From Streptomyces narbonensis (GTDB lineage: Bacteria; Actinomycetota; Actinomycetes; Streptomycetales; Streptomycetaceae): a DNA stretch of 64,000 nucleotides. Below the pieces are notes generated by a model. The model was not told where the DNA came from. It ran no database searches and saw only the letters and a program-made list of their open reading frames with translations. The position numbers were made by a program, and so were the translations under genes. This document shows, piece after piece, positions 33,227 to 41,510 of the stretch (its first letter is position 1; every line of letters begins with the position of its first letter). The stretch is from positions 62,001-126,000 of the forward strand of contig NZ_BMSF01000010.1 of the NCBI RefSeq assembly GCF_014649015.1, read 5' to 3'.

Positions 33227-35188
33227 TCACCCCACCTGGATCCACTTGGCCTCGCTCGGGATGCCGTCCGCGTCCGTCACGAAGAGCATGTACCAGCCGG
33301 GCGGCACCAGCGTCCGGTCCTGCGGTACGTCGATGGTGACCGACTTCCCGTCCTGTCCCCTCACCAGGCCGAGCTCCACCGAGCGCTGTTCGACGTCCGT
33401 CGTGTGGGTGACGGCGCTGGGCCGCATCAGCCGGGCCTTGACGATCCGTCCGGCGTCGGCGGTCGTGAAGGTGGCCCGGCCGTTCTGGTCGAGCTCCTGC
33501 GGGCCCTCGCCCAGGGCGGGCCGGTCGGTGCCCGTCCGGTGGAGGTAGGGCGGGGTGAAGACCTCGATGCGCTGCTCGAACGTACCGAGCTTGGTGTTGT
33601 CCTTGTCGTCGAAGAGCGGGTCGGAGCCGAAGGTGGCGACCCGGCCGTCGGGGAGCAGCAGCGCCTCGGAGTGGTAGTTGCGGCCGATGGTGGGTTCCGC
33701 GGCCTCGGTGAAGGCGTTGCTCTTCGGGTCGTAGAACTGGGCCTTGAGGATGTCGCTGCCGCTGCGGCCGCGGTACTGCTCGGAGCCGCCGCTGGTGAAG
33801 ACGGTGTCGTCGGGGAGCAGGACGCTGCTGAGGTAGCGGGTGCCCTGCGGGAGGGCGGGCCCGTCGGTGAAGACGGGGCTGTCCGCCGAGAGGTCGACGA
33901 TCGAGGTGCGGGCGGTGGACTTCGGGGACTCGCCGACCCCGCCGCCGCCGAGGACCATGACCTTCTGGTTCTGGACGGGCGGGAGCATCAGGGAGGCGGA
34001 GGTCTCCAGCTGGTCGGGGTCGGTGAGCCCGCCGAGCTTGGTGAAGGAGTTCTTCTTCAGGTCCCACAGGCCGGGTTCGCGGCCCTTCTCGGCGGGGCCG
34101 TAGCCGGCGTTGGAGCCGGTGTAGAGGAGCTTGCCGCCCTTGGTGAGGAAGAGGGAGGGGTAGGTGGGGAAGTAGCGGAAGGGGCCCTTCGTCCACTTCT
34201 TGGTCTCGGGGTCGTAGATCTCGTTGTCGCCGGGGACGACGTCGCCGACGTCGTTGAGGCCGGAGACGGCGAGGACCTTGCCGTCCTGGAGGGTGACGAG
34301 CGTGGGGTACCAGCGGGCGTCCTTCATGGGGGCGACGGGGATGTACCTCTCGGCCCGGGGGTCGAACTCGTAGGCGCCCCTGATGCCCTGGAAGTCCTGC
34401 TTCTCGGTGGTGAGCTTCTGCGCGAGCCCGTAGACGTTGTCGGCCTCCTCGCCCTTGAGGCCGACGACCTCGTACTGCGCGGCCTCGGTGGTGAGGGCCT
34501 GCGGGCCGGCCTTCCTGGCCTCGACGAAGACCCGCGCCTCGGCGGCGGTGACCTTGGTCTTCCAGGGCTGCATCTGGCCGCTCTTGGAGTACGAGATCTC
34601 GAACTCGCGCTTGGCCTTGGGGACGGTGACGTCGAACTTGGAGACGTACTCGACCCCGGACGGGGAGCGGAAGACGGTGCCCTTCCTGAGGGTGACCGCC
34701 TTGTCGGGGCTCTCGTTCTTGACCCGCATGCCGCCGCCGGCCTTCTCGACACCGTCCTCCAGTACCTCGTAGCGGGCGGTGCCGCCGGCGACGAGCAGCC
34801 GCCCGTCGGGGAGCTGGGTGTGGCCCGAGCAGAAGAAGTCCACGGGGGTGGGGACCTTCTTGAAGGTGTTCTTCACGGGGTCCCAGAGGATGGTCTCGAA
34901 GGTCCCCGCGTCGAAGTTCTTCTGGTCGTTGCCCGAGCCGGCGATCAGCAGCACCTTCCCCGTGCGCAGGAGCGCCGCGTGGATGGCGTTGATGCGGTAC
35001 TCGGCGGGGACCTCGACCTCCGCCCAGGAGCCGAACCGCTTCTTGTAGCCGGGCTGGTCGATCTTGTAGGCGTGGTACTTCTCCTCGGCGAAGGAGACGG
35101 CAGCCGGGGCGTTCAGCGCGGCGAGGAGCGCGACGGCCCCGCTGCCGAGCAGGGTCTTCTTGAACTTCTTCGACGGCCGGTAGGCCAT
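33227..35188 (-). CDS. glxA: GlxA mono-copper radical oxidase
   Basis: A 653-residue exported copper oxidase related to galactose oxidase. An N-terminal basic-hydrophobic segment (KKFKKTLLGSGAVALLAALN) anchors or exports it. The Kelch beta-propeller contains Cys120 (FFCSGHTQLPDGR), expected to form the Tyr-Cys cofactor. Copper-ligand motifs NYHSEALLLPDGR (Tyr505-His506) and VTHTTDVEQR (His595) match galactose oxidase. GlxA acts with CslA in deposition of a tip-located glycan and needs copper loading. ATG 35188 starts 3 bases after the cslA stop, so they are one transcript. Assignment is strong. Confidence 0.95.
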   Translation of the reverse strand: MAYRPSKKFKKTLLGSGAVALLAALNAPAAVSFAEEKYHAYKIDQPGYKKRFGSWAEVEVPAEYRINAIHAALLRTGKVLLIAGSGNDQKNFDAGTFETILWDPVKNTFKKVPTPVDFFCSGHTQLPDGRLLVAGGTARYEVLEDGVEKAGGGMRVKNESPDKAVTLRKGTVFRSPSGVEYVSKFDVTVPKAKREFEISYSKSGQMQPWKTKVTAAEARVFVEARKAGPQALTTEAAQYEVVGLKGEEADNVYGLAQKLTTEKQDFQGIRGAYEFDPRAERYIPVAPMKDARWYPTLVTLQDGKVLAVSGLNDVGDVVPGDNEIYDPETKKWTKGPFRYFPTYPSLFLTKGGKLLYTGSNAGYGPAEKGREPGLWDLKKNSFTKLGGLTDPDQLETSASLMLPPVQNQKVMVLGGGGVGESPKSTARTSIVDLSADSPVFTDGPALPQGTRYLSSVLLPDDTVFTSGGSEQYRGRSGSDILKAQFYDPKSNAFTEAAEPTIGRNYHSEALLLPDGRVATFGSDPLFDDKDNTKLGTFEQRIEVFTPPYLHRTGTDRPALGEGPQELDQNGRATFTTADAGRIVKARLMRPSAVTHTTDVEQRSVELGLVRGQDGKSVTIDVPQDRTLVPPGWYMLFVTDADGIPSEAKWIQVG

Positions 35189-35191
35189 GGC

Positions 35192-37012
35192 TCAATTCCC
35201 TCCGGTCGTCGTCGGAGCGGGCGTCACCGGGGCGGTCGGGTGCGGCGTGGCCGCCGTGATGACCTCGACCCCCTCGCGGGCGTCGACGAGACCGCGGGCA
35301 CGGGCCCGGGCGCGGGCGCGCTCCCTGACGTTCCGGGCGCGCCGGTCCCGGACGCTCGTGCACGCCCAGAGGGCGACCGGGGCCAGGGCGATGACGAGGG
35401 CGAGGGACGCCCAGGTGCGCATGGCGGCGTGGGTGTGGCCGAAGTGGACGGAGGCCACGAGCGAGGCGATGAGGACCGCCGCCCAGAAGAGGTGGCTGCG
35501 GAAGGTGAGGACGCGGTCGGGGCTGGACTCGCCGCCCTTGGGGGTGACGACGAAGCGGCCGCGGGTGCGCAGGATCGCCGAGCCGAGGGACTTGAGGTAG
35601 ATGGGCGCGGAGAGCGCGGACATCGCCATGCCGGCGAGGCCGCCGGAGCCCTCGGGTTCGTGGGGCGAGACGTTGTGGCGCCGGTTCCAGAGGTAGAGCC
35701 CGATCTGGAGGGCGACGGCGTCGCTGTAGATCATCAGCCACACCGAGGTGGAGACCTGCGTGCCGGAGGCGCCGAACCAGAGGTAGAGGACGCCGCTGAG
35801 GATGCCCACGAACCAGTTGACGGCCGTCATCGGGTAGTAGACGAGCATCAGGGTGTAGTTCAGGAAGCGGCCCGGCGGGGTGCGGAAGGGTGCCTTCCAG
35901 AACTGCTTGATGATCGTCTCGTAGGTGCCCCGGGACCAGCGCAGCTGCTGGGTGAAGAAGTCGGTCCAGGAGGCAGGGCCCTCGCCGACCGCGAGCACGT
36001 CGGGGGTGTAGACGGAGCGCCAGAAGTGGCCGGTGCCCGGGTTCTTCCTGCGGTGCAGTTCGAAGCCGGTGGCCATGTCCTCGGTGACGGAGTCGTACAG
36101 GCCGCCGATCTGCCGGAGGGCGGCGATCCGGACGATGTTGTTCGTGCCGACGAACATGGGGGCGCGGTAGCGGTTCCCGGCCCGCTGGATGAGGGCGTGG
36201 AAGAGGAACTGCTGCGACTCGGCGGCCTTGGTGACGAGGTTGGTGTAGTTGCCGTACACCTGCGGTCCGACGACGAAGGCGATGTCGGGGTCGCGGAAGT
36301 AGCCGAGCATCCGCTCCAGGAAGTTGGGGAGCGGGACGTGGTCGGTGTCGACGGAGGCGAAGAAGTCGTACTCGCCCCCGTGCATGGCGAGCCAGGCGTT
36401 GTAGTTGCCGTGCTTGGTCCTCGCCTTGTGGACGCCCTTCCTGCGGTTCCACTCGGGGACGCCGGCGCGGGTGAAGTGGCGTACGCCGAGCCGGGCGCAG
36501 AGCGCCTTGGTCTCGGCGGAGTCGCCCTCGTCGAGGAGCCAGACGTCCAGCGGTCCGTCGTGCCGCAGCCGGACGGCGCCTTCGAGGGTGCCGCGGACCA
36601 TGGAGAGCGGTTCCTTGCCCGGGACGTACGTGGTGAGGAAGGCGACGCGGGTGCCGGGTTCGGCGTGGACGGGTATCGGGTCGCGGGCCACCATCGTGGC
36701 GTGGGCGATCGACGTGACGTTCACCAGCATGAAGAAGCAGATGAGCCCGATCGACACGAGCATCACGGTGTCGAGGTGGACGAGCCAGCGGTCACCGCCC
36801 TCGCGGACCGTCCAGTGGCTCGGCCAGACGAGGTAGGCCAGGAGCAGCGCCGACAGGAGCGGCGCGAGGCACATGAGCAGGACGGCGCGTATTCGGTGCG
36901 GCTCCTTGGAGAGGAGACTTCGGTACTGCACCGTGTAGGCCACCGGGTCCGGCTCCGTGAGGGGACCGGCGAGTCGGCTGTAGGTGTCGTAGTCGTAGGC
37001 TCCCGGCCGCAC
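35192..37012 (-). CDS. cslA: Cellulose synthase-like glycosyltransferase CslA
   Basis: A 606-residue membrane GT2 enzyme. Two N-terminal helices (AVLLMCLAPLLSALLLAYLV and VMLVSIGLICFFMLV) precede the catalytic domain, with LLDEGDS, the DxD-type SVDTDHVPLPNFL, the TED of SVTEDMATGFEL and QQLRWSRG (QxxRW). Further membrane helices and a basic C-terminus follow. It makes a beta-glucan at growing hyphal tips and interacts with DivIVA in S. coelicolor. GTG 37012 was chosen for the GGAGG 4 bases upstream; ATG 37063 lacks a ribosome site. First gene of cslA-glxA. Confidence 0.94.
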   Translation of the reverse strand: MRPGAYDYDTYSRLAGPLTEPDPVAYTVQYRSLLSKEPHRIRAVLLMCLAPLLSALLLAYLVWPSHWTVREGGDRWLVHLDTVMLVSIGLICFFMLVNVTSIAHATMVARDPIPVHAEPGTRVAFLTTYVPGKEPLSMVRGTLEGAVRLRHDGPLDVWLLDEGDSAETKALCARLGVRHFTRAGVPEWNRRKGVHKARTKHGNYNAWLAMHGGEYDFFASVDTDHVPLPNFLERMLGYFRDPDIAFVVGPQVYGNYTNLVTKAAESQQFLFHALIQRAGNRYRAPMFVGTNNIVRIAALRQIGGLYDSVTEDMATGFELHRRKNPGTGHFWRSVYTPDVLAVGEGPASWTDFFTQQLRWSRGTYETIIKQFWKAPFRTPPGRFLNYTLMLVYYPMTAVNWFVGILSGVLYLWFGASGTQVSTSVWLMIYSDAVALQIGLYLWNRRHNVSPHEPEGSGGLAGMAMSALSAPIYLKSLGSAILRTRGRFVVTPKGGESSPDRVLTFRSHLFWAAVLIASLVASVHFGHTHAAMRTWASLALVIALAPVALWACTSVRDRRARNVRERARARARARGLVDAREGVEVITAATPHPTAPVTPAPTTTGGN

Positions 37013-37103
37013 GGTGCCTCCAGCTGTCGTCGGACAGATCGATACCCCCACGAAAAGGGACATCGCTCGGCGTGTCGACTGGAGTAGTCCGAGTGGGCGG
37101 TCT

Positions 37104-37796
37104 TTACCGGCCGCGGCCGCCCTGTCGACGCAGGGTGTACGTGACGGCCCTCCGGGCGACCGGGTTGAGCTCCTCGACCGCGGCCATCAGGGCGCCGAGC
37201 TGCTCCAGCGCCGTGAGCGCGGCCTCCGCGCCCGCGGGGTCGACGCCCTCGTACAGTTCGAGGCCGACGAAGGAGGCGGCGACCGCGCGGGCGAGCCCGG
37301 CGGGGTCGGTGAACTCGGCGAGCGGGGTCCCGGCGAGGACCCGGACGAGGACCTGTTCGATCTCGGCGATCCACAGGTCGAGTCCGGCGGCGGTGGCGGG
37401 GGCGAGCCGGGGGTGGGCCTGCGCCCCGGCGAGCAGCTGGCCGAGGACGGCGACGTGCCCCGCGTCCCGCTCCTCGGCGTGCATCTCGCGGCCGAAGGCG
37501 AGCAGCTCGGAGAGGCTGCGGACGGAGCGGAGCCGCTCGCGGTGACGGGCGACCCGCAGCTCGGCGCCGTGCCGGCAGGCGGCGGCGAGCAGCTCGTCGA
37601 CGGAGCCGAAGTGGTAGAAGACCAGGGCCTGGTTGACGCCGGCGGTGGTCGCGATCGCCCGCGCGGAGGCCTTGGCGATGCCCTGCTCGACGAGGGTCCG
37701 CAGGGCGCCTTCGAGCAGCTTGTCCCGGGTCTCCCGACTCCGGGCGTCCTGCCCCTTGGACTCCCCCGCCTGCCGTTCCTTCACGTCCCCGCTCAT
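37104..37796 (-). CDS. TetR-family regulator closing the SRPBCC-DUF4166 operon
   Basis: A 230-residue TetR protein. The helix-turn-helix ASARAIATTAGVNQALVFYH is at about 43-62, followed by a helical effector domain. Its ATG overlaps the DUF4166 stop (ATGA on the minus strand). It is the last gene of a three-gene operon whose promoter region carries two identical-arm dyads TTGAGC-N4-GCTCAA, so autorepression is the simplest model. The effector is unknown. Confidence 0.9.
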   Translation of the reverse strand: MSGDVKERQAGESKGQDARSRETRDKLLEGALRTLVEQGIAKASARAIATTAGVNQALVFYHFGSVDELLAAACRHGAELRVARHRERLRSVRSLSELLAFGREMHAEERDAGHVAVLGQLLAGAQAHPRLAPATAAGLDLWIAEIEQVLVRVLAGTPLAEFTDPAGLARAVAASFVGLELYEGVDPAGAEAALTALEQLGALMAAVEELNPVARRAVTYTLRRQGGRGR

Positions 37797-38500
37797 GCCC
37801 GTACCTCCTCGCGCACCGGGCGCAGCCCCGCGCGCACCCCCCGGGAGCGTACGTCGGCGTACTCGGCGGTGAAGGACCCCTCGTAGCCGAAGAGCGGTCC
37901 GAAGTAGCGGTTCACCACCTGGACGTTGATGCGGAAGCGGCCGGTGCGCTCGTCGAAGGACTCCCGGACCTCGGCCCGGCCGCCGACCAGTTCCGGGACG
38001 CGCACGTCCAACGGGCCTTCACGGAAGCGGTGTTCGCCGGAGGTGATGAGGAGCGAGCCGTCGGGTTCGGCGGTGAGGTGGAGGTCGCTGGCGAGGTGCT
38101 GGTGGGTGCCGAGGTAGTCGAGGACGCAGTCGCGCTCGGGGCTGTGGACCATGGTGGCGTCGAAGCGCCGGGGGCCGCCGGGCAGGTCGAAGGTGCGGAC
38201 GAAGGTGACGGTCTCGCGGCCGTACGAGTCGGCGTACGGCACGTTCTCGATGACGAAGGGGACGTTCCGGCCGGTGCGGGGCAGCAGGATGTTCCGCAGC
38301 CCGCCGACCGCGAGGAAGGGCTTCACGAAGGCCCGGCCGTGCCAGACGCGGTCCATGACGCCCCGCCCGACGCAGAGCTCCCCGCTCGCGAGCCCGACCG
38401 AGAAGCGGCGCCGGAGCTCCGGGTGGAGCCGCTCGAAGTCGGCGTCCCCCATGGCGGTGCGGAAGATCGAGGGCGCGGTGGCGGTCAGGGTCGCGGTCAC
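37793..38500 (-). CDS. DUF4166 domain protein
   Basis: A 235-residue soluble protein of the DUF4166 type, beginning VTATLTATAPSIFRTAMGDA. In other bacteria the domain is found alone or fused to saccharopine-dehydrogenase-like proteins; its function is not established. GGAG precedes the GTG at 38500, which overlaps the stop of the SRPBCC gene (GTGA). The stop in turn overlaps the TetR start, so all three are translationally coupled. Confidence 0.85.
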   Translation of the reverse strand: MTATLTATAPSIFRTAMGDADFERLHPELRRRFSVGLASGELCVGRGVMDRVWHGRAFVKPFLAVGGLRNILLPRTGRNVPFVIENVPYADSYGRETVTFVRTFDLPGGPRRFDATMVHSPERDCVLDYLGTHQHLASDLHLTAEPDGSLLITSGEHRFREGPLDVRVPELVGGRAEVRESFDERTGRFRINVQVVNRYFGPLFGYEGSFTAEYADVRSRGVRAGLRPVREEVRA

Positions 38501-39219
38501 GGCTGCTCCAGGGTGGCGAGGAGCCGGGGCACCCGGCTGCGGGCGGGCGCGGTGCGCAGACAGCGGCGGGCCGCGGGGGTGCGGGACGAGGGGGGCACGA
38601 GGACGGCGGCGGCGAGTCCGAGGACGGTGAGCGGCACGGCGGCGAGCGACACCGGACCCAGCGGCAGCGCGCCGGCGGCCCACGGGACGGCCACGAGCAG
38701 CACCCGGGCGAGGAGTTCGAGGAGCCAGCGGTTCCGCGAGCGCTCCGGGGTGATCCCCTCTTCGCACCAGAGACGCAGCCGGTCGAAGGACCAGGCCGTG
38801 GCCCAGCCCATCAGGGGCCGGAAGGCAAGCCGGTCGGCGGTGCGGCCGAGGCGGCCCCAGCGGGGCCGGTAGTCGTAGCCGGTGAGGAAGCGGACGCCGT
38901 CGGGCGTCGGGACATAGCGCCAGTAGCCGCTGCCCTCGGCGAGGAGCGAGAGCGGGTGCGGCGAGGCGAAGCGGAGGGCGGAGACCCGGTCGCCGCCGGC
39001 CCGGTGGCGCTCCCCCGCGGAGACACCGGTGCCGGCGACGACCAGGAAGGGCAGGACGCGGGTCGCGTAGCGGAAGTGCTGCGGCTCGCCCTCGGCGCGC
39101 GGGAGGTAGGCGATCTCCGTGAACCTCAGGTCCCACCGCTGGTGGCGGTCGGGTTCCTGCGTGCGCTCCCAGAGCGTCTCCAGGTCGGCGCGCACGCGCG
39201 TCTCGATGTAGAGACCCAT
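38497..39219 (-). CDS. SRPBCC-type lipid-binding fold protein with C-terminal hydrophobic segment
   Basis: A 240-residue protein. Residues 1-150 resemble the SRPBCC/START-like fold that binds hydrophobic ligands (YIETRVRADLETLWERTQEP, then RYATRVLPFLVV). A hydrophobic region (about 168-212, LLARVLLVAVPWAAGALPLG) may be one or two membrane helices. GGGGGA lies before ATG 39219. First gene of the operon controlled by the two dyads at 39247-39307. With DUF4166 it may handle a lipid or polyketide; unproven. Confidence 0.78.
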   Translation of the reverse strand: MGLYIETRVRADLETLWERTQEPDRHQRWDLRFTEIAYLPRAEGEPQHFRYATRVLPFLVVAGTGVSAGERHRAGGDRVSALRFASPHPLSLLAEGSGYWRYVPTPDGVRFLTGYDYRPRWGRLGRTADRLAFRPLMGWATAWSFDRLRLWCEEGITPERSRNRWLLELLARVLLVAVPWAAGALPLGPVSLAAVPLTVLGLAAAVLVPPSSRTPAARRCLRTAPARSRVPRLLATLEQP

Positions 39220-39246
39220 CGGTGTTCCCCCAGCTCATCCGGCATC

Positions 39247-39262
39247 TTGAGCGACTGCTCAA
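39247..39262. promoter_or_regulatory. Operator dyad 1: TTGAGC-N4-GCTCAA
   Basis: A 16-bp palindrome 27 bases upstream of the SRPBCC start. It is repeated, with the same arms, at 39292-39307. Typical of TetR operators. Confidence 0.75.
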
Positions 39263-39291
39263 AACTGCCCCGCGAGTGAAGGTAGCTGATG

Positions 39292-39307
39292 TTGAGCACT
39301 CGCTCAA
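39292..39307. promoter_or_regulatory. Operator dyad 2: TTGAGC-N4-GCTCAA
   Basis: Same arms and spacing as the dyad at 39247-39262; centres are 45 bp apart, about four helical turns. Together they bracket the likely promoter. Confidence 0.75.
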
Positions 39308-39323
39308 CCAGTGGGCGAAAAGA

Positions 39324-39352
39324 ACCCCCGGCCCTGGATCAGGGCCGGGGGT
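39324..39352 (-). terminator. 13-bp perfect hairpin after the thiamine-binding gene
   Basis: Positions 39324-39336 pair with 39340-39352 around a GAT loop, 23 bases past the minus-strand stop at 39376. Confidence 0.85.
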
Positions 39353-39375
39353 CCCGGCTGTGTCGCCGTGCGGTG

Positions 39376-39669
39376 TCAGGCGCCGAGGTGGCGCTCCACC
39401 GTCTCGACCTTGGAGGTCAGACCGTCCGTCACGCCGGGCCGGATGTCGGCCTTCATGACGACGGAGACGCGCGGCGCGCGGGCCTCGACGGCGGCGACCG
39501 CCCGCTTCACGACGTCCATCACCTCGTCCCACTCGCCTTCGACGCTCGTGAACATGGCGTCGGTACGGTTCGGGAGCCCGGACTCGCGCACGACCCGGAC
39601 AGCGTCGGCGACGTACTCGCCGACCTCCTCCCCCACGCCCAGCGGCGTCACCGAGAACGCGAGGATCAC
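39376..39669 (-). CDS. MTH1187/YkoF-type thiamine-binding protein (DUF77)
   Basis: A 97-residue small alpha/beta protein, starting [20 protein letters not shown] and containing [20 protein letters not shown]. The family binds thiamine or a pyrimidine precursor, though its in vivo role is uncertain. The GTG at 39669 overlaps the upstream DUF3817 stop (GTGA). The transcript ends at the 39324 hairpin. Confidence 0.85.
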   Translation of the reverse strand: MILAFSVTPLGVGEEVGEYVADAVRVVRESGLPNRTDAMFTSVEGEWDEVMDVVKRAVAAVEARAPRVSVVMKADIRPGVTDGLTSKVETVERHLGA

Positions 39670-40031
39670 GCCTTCACCGCGCCCTCGGCCGCCTCGGCGC
39701 GGGCTCGGGAGGCGACGACCGCGTCGGCCGCCTCGCGCTTCAGCTTCCGCTCGGCGTAGAAGCCGCCGAAGGGCAGCACCGACAGGACGAAGTAGAGCGC
39801 GGCGGTCCCGAAGCTCCACTTGGTGCGGTTCCAGGCGTCCAGCCAGAAGAGGACGTACAGGATGAAGAGCACGCCGTGGACCGCGCCCATGACCGGCACC
39901 GCGTTGAAGTCCGTCGTCCGCTTGAGCACCGAGCAGACGAGCAGAAGCAGGAACGAGACGGCCTCCGGCGCGGAGACGAGCCGGAGCCGGTGGAGGGAGG
40001 AAGCGGTCTTGATGTCCACGGAGGGGGTCAC
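39666..40031 (-). CDS. DUF3817 small membrane protein (second copy)
   Basis: A 121-residue membrane protein with hydrophobic helices [33 protein letters not shown] and [20 protein letters not shown], and a charged C-terminal tail. It is a paralogue of 28729-29061. The GTG at 40031 was chosen provisionally; an ATG at 40073 is possible but lies close to the divergent AIM24 promoter. It is coupled to the thiamine-binding gene. Function unknown. Confidence 0.8.
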   Translation of the reverse strand: MTPSVDIKTASSLHRLRLVSAPEAVSFLLLLVCSVLKRTTDFNAVPVMGAVHGVLFILYVLFWLDAWNRTKWSFGTAALYFVLSVLPFGGFYAERKLKREAADAVVASRARAEAAEGAVKA

Positions 40032-40126
40032 CTTCGTTCGATCTTGTGAACGGATGCACAAGGGCCCGTCCATTGTGCATGCCGACTTTGCTGTCTCTTT
40101 ATCCGGGTCCCCAGTACCTTCTCCGG

Positions 40127-40765
40127 GTGGCAACGTTCCGACTCCAGGGCAGCAAGGTGCTCGCGGTCTCCATGACCGGCGACTCCGTCAAGGCGAAGAA
40201 CGGCTCGATGGTCGCCTACGACGGCCAGATGGCGTTCAAGAAGATGAGCGGTGGAGGTGAGGGTCTGCGTGGCATGGTGACCCGCCGGCTCACCGGTGAA
40301 CAGATGGAGGTGATGGAGGTACGCGGCCAGGGGACCTGCTGGTTCGCCGACCGTGCCTCCGAGATCAACCTCGTGTCCCTGCACGGCGAGAAGCTCTGGG
40401 TCGAGGCGAGCAATCTGCTCTGCACCGACGCGGGGCTGCGCACCGGCACCACCTTCACGGGCATGCGCGGCGGCGCCACCGGAAACGGCCTCTTCACGAC
40501 GACCGTCGAGGGCACCGGCCAGGCGGCGATCATGTCCGACGGCCCGGCGGTCGTGCTGCGGGTGACCCCGCAGTACCCGCTCCAGGTCGACCCCGGCGCG
40601 TACATCGCCCACCAGGGCAACCTCCAGCAGCACTTCCAGTCGGGTGTGACCTTCCGCACCCTCATGGGCGAGGGCGGCGGCGAGGCCTTCCAGATCCGCT
40701 TCGAGGGGGACGGCCTCGTGTACGTCCAGCCGAGCGAGCGGAACACGATCGGGGGCGACCTGTGA
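40127..40765 (+). CDS. AIM24-family protein 1
   Basis: A 212-residue protein of the AIM24 (TIGR00266) family: a repetitive beta-rich fold with GSMVAYDGQMAFKKM, TGEQMEVMEV and GLFTTTVEGTG. No signal or membrane segment is seen. GTG 40127 lies 6 bases after TACCTT (40115-40120), so the message may be leaderless; the in-frame start at 40046 adds implausible residues. First of three tandem paralogues. The family was named from a yeast mitochondrial protein; its bacterial role is unknown. Confidence 0.88.
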   Translation: MATFRLQGSKVLAVSMTGDSVKAKNGSMVAYDGQMAFKKMSGGGEGLRGMVTRRLTGEQMEVMEVRGQGTCWFADRASEINLVSLHGEKLWVEASNLLCTDAGLRTGTTFTGMRGGATGNGLFTTTVEGTGQAAIMSDGPAVVLRVTPQYPLQVDPGAYIAHQGNLQQHFQSGVTFRTLMGEGGGEAFQIRFEGDGLVYVQPSERNTIGGDL

Positions 40766-40860
40766 GCGACGCACGCGCGGCCACCGGCCCGCAGCCGACG
40801 ACGACAGCCGCACCTCTGCGCCGCGCGGGCGGAGAAGCGAACGATCGGGGCACAGTCTGA
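40762..40860 (+). CDS. Possible 32-residue ORF bridging two AIM24 genes
   Basis: GTG 40762 overlaps the stop of AIM24 gene 1 (GTGA), and its TGA at 40858-40860 overlaps the ATG of AIM24 gene 2 (TGATG). The peptide MSDARAATGPQPTTTAAPLR... is Ala/Thr/Pro-rich, hydrophilic and has no domain. Perfect coupling at both ends argues that it is translated, perhaps only to carry ribosomes across the 94-base gap. The alternative is a chance ORF in high-GC DNA. Confidence 0.45.
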   Translation: MSDARAATGPQPTTTAAPLRRAGGEANDRGTV

Positions 40861-41510
40861 TGCCGTTCCGTGAGATCAACTCGAAGATGGTCGAGGCGAC
40901 CGTCGTCCCCGGGCAGCGGATGTTCAGCCAGCGCGGCGCGATGCTCGCGTACCGCGGTGACGTCACTTTCACGCCGAACATCGCCGGCGGCCAGGGCGGC
41001 GTGATGTCGATGATCGGCCGCCGGGTGGCCGGCGAGGCGACGCCGCTGATGACGGTCGAGGGCAACGGCACGGTGATGTTCGGGCACGGCGGCCACCACA
41101 TCCAGGTGATCGGACTGACGGGCGACACCCTGTACGTGGAGGCCGACCGGCTCCTCGCCTTCGACGGCACCCTGGAGCAGGGCACGATGTTCATGGGCTC
41201 CCAGGGCGGGGTCATGGGCATGGTCCGCGGCCAGGTGACCGGCCAGGGGCTCTTCACCACCACCCTCAAGGGTCACGGCGCGGTGGCCGTCATGGCGCAC
41301 GGCGGGGTCGTCGAGCTGCCCATCACCCCGGGCCGCCCGGTGCACGTCGACCCGCAGGCGTACGTGGCCCACCACGGCGACGTACGGAACAAGCTCTCCA
41401 CGGCGCTGGGCTGGCGCGACATGGTGGGGCGCGGCTCGGGCGAGGCGTTCCAGCTGGAGCTGAGCGGCAGCGGCGCGGTGTACGTCCAGGCCTCGGAGGA
41501 GAAGCTGTGA
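40860..41510 (+). CDS. AIM24-family protein 2
   Basis: A 216-residue AIM24 paralogue with the same repeats: GAMLAYRGDVTFTPNIAGGQ, HIQVIGLTGDTLYVEADRLL and GLFTTTLKGHGAVAVMAHGG. It is rich in Gly and His-Gly. The ATG at 40860 overlaps the stop of the small ORF, and no independent Shine-Dalgarno site is obvious, supporting coupling. Its stop overlaps the GTG of the third gene. Confidence 0.88.
   Translation: MPFREINSKMVEATVVPGQRMFSQRGAMLAYRGDVTFTPNIAGGQGGVMSMIGRRVAGEATPLMTVEGNGTVMFGHGGHHIQVIGLTGDTLYVEADRLLAFDGTLEQGTMFMGSQGGVMGMVRGQVTGQGLFTTTLKGHGAVAVMAHGGVVELPITPGRPVHVDPQAYVAHHGDVRNKLSTALGWRDMVGRGSGEAFQLELSGSGAVYVQASEEKL

Noticed and set aside
29646-36452. A minus-strand open frame of about 2268 codons
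   Set aside because: It overlaps glxA and cslA in the wrong frame, is Arg/Pro/Gly-rich and shows no domain.
29060-37087. A plus-strand open frame of about 2675 codons
   Set aside because: It runs antisense through MarR, MFS, glxA and cslA, whose proteins have clear family motifs. Long antisense frames are expected where third positions are almost all G or C.
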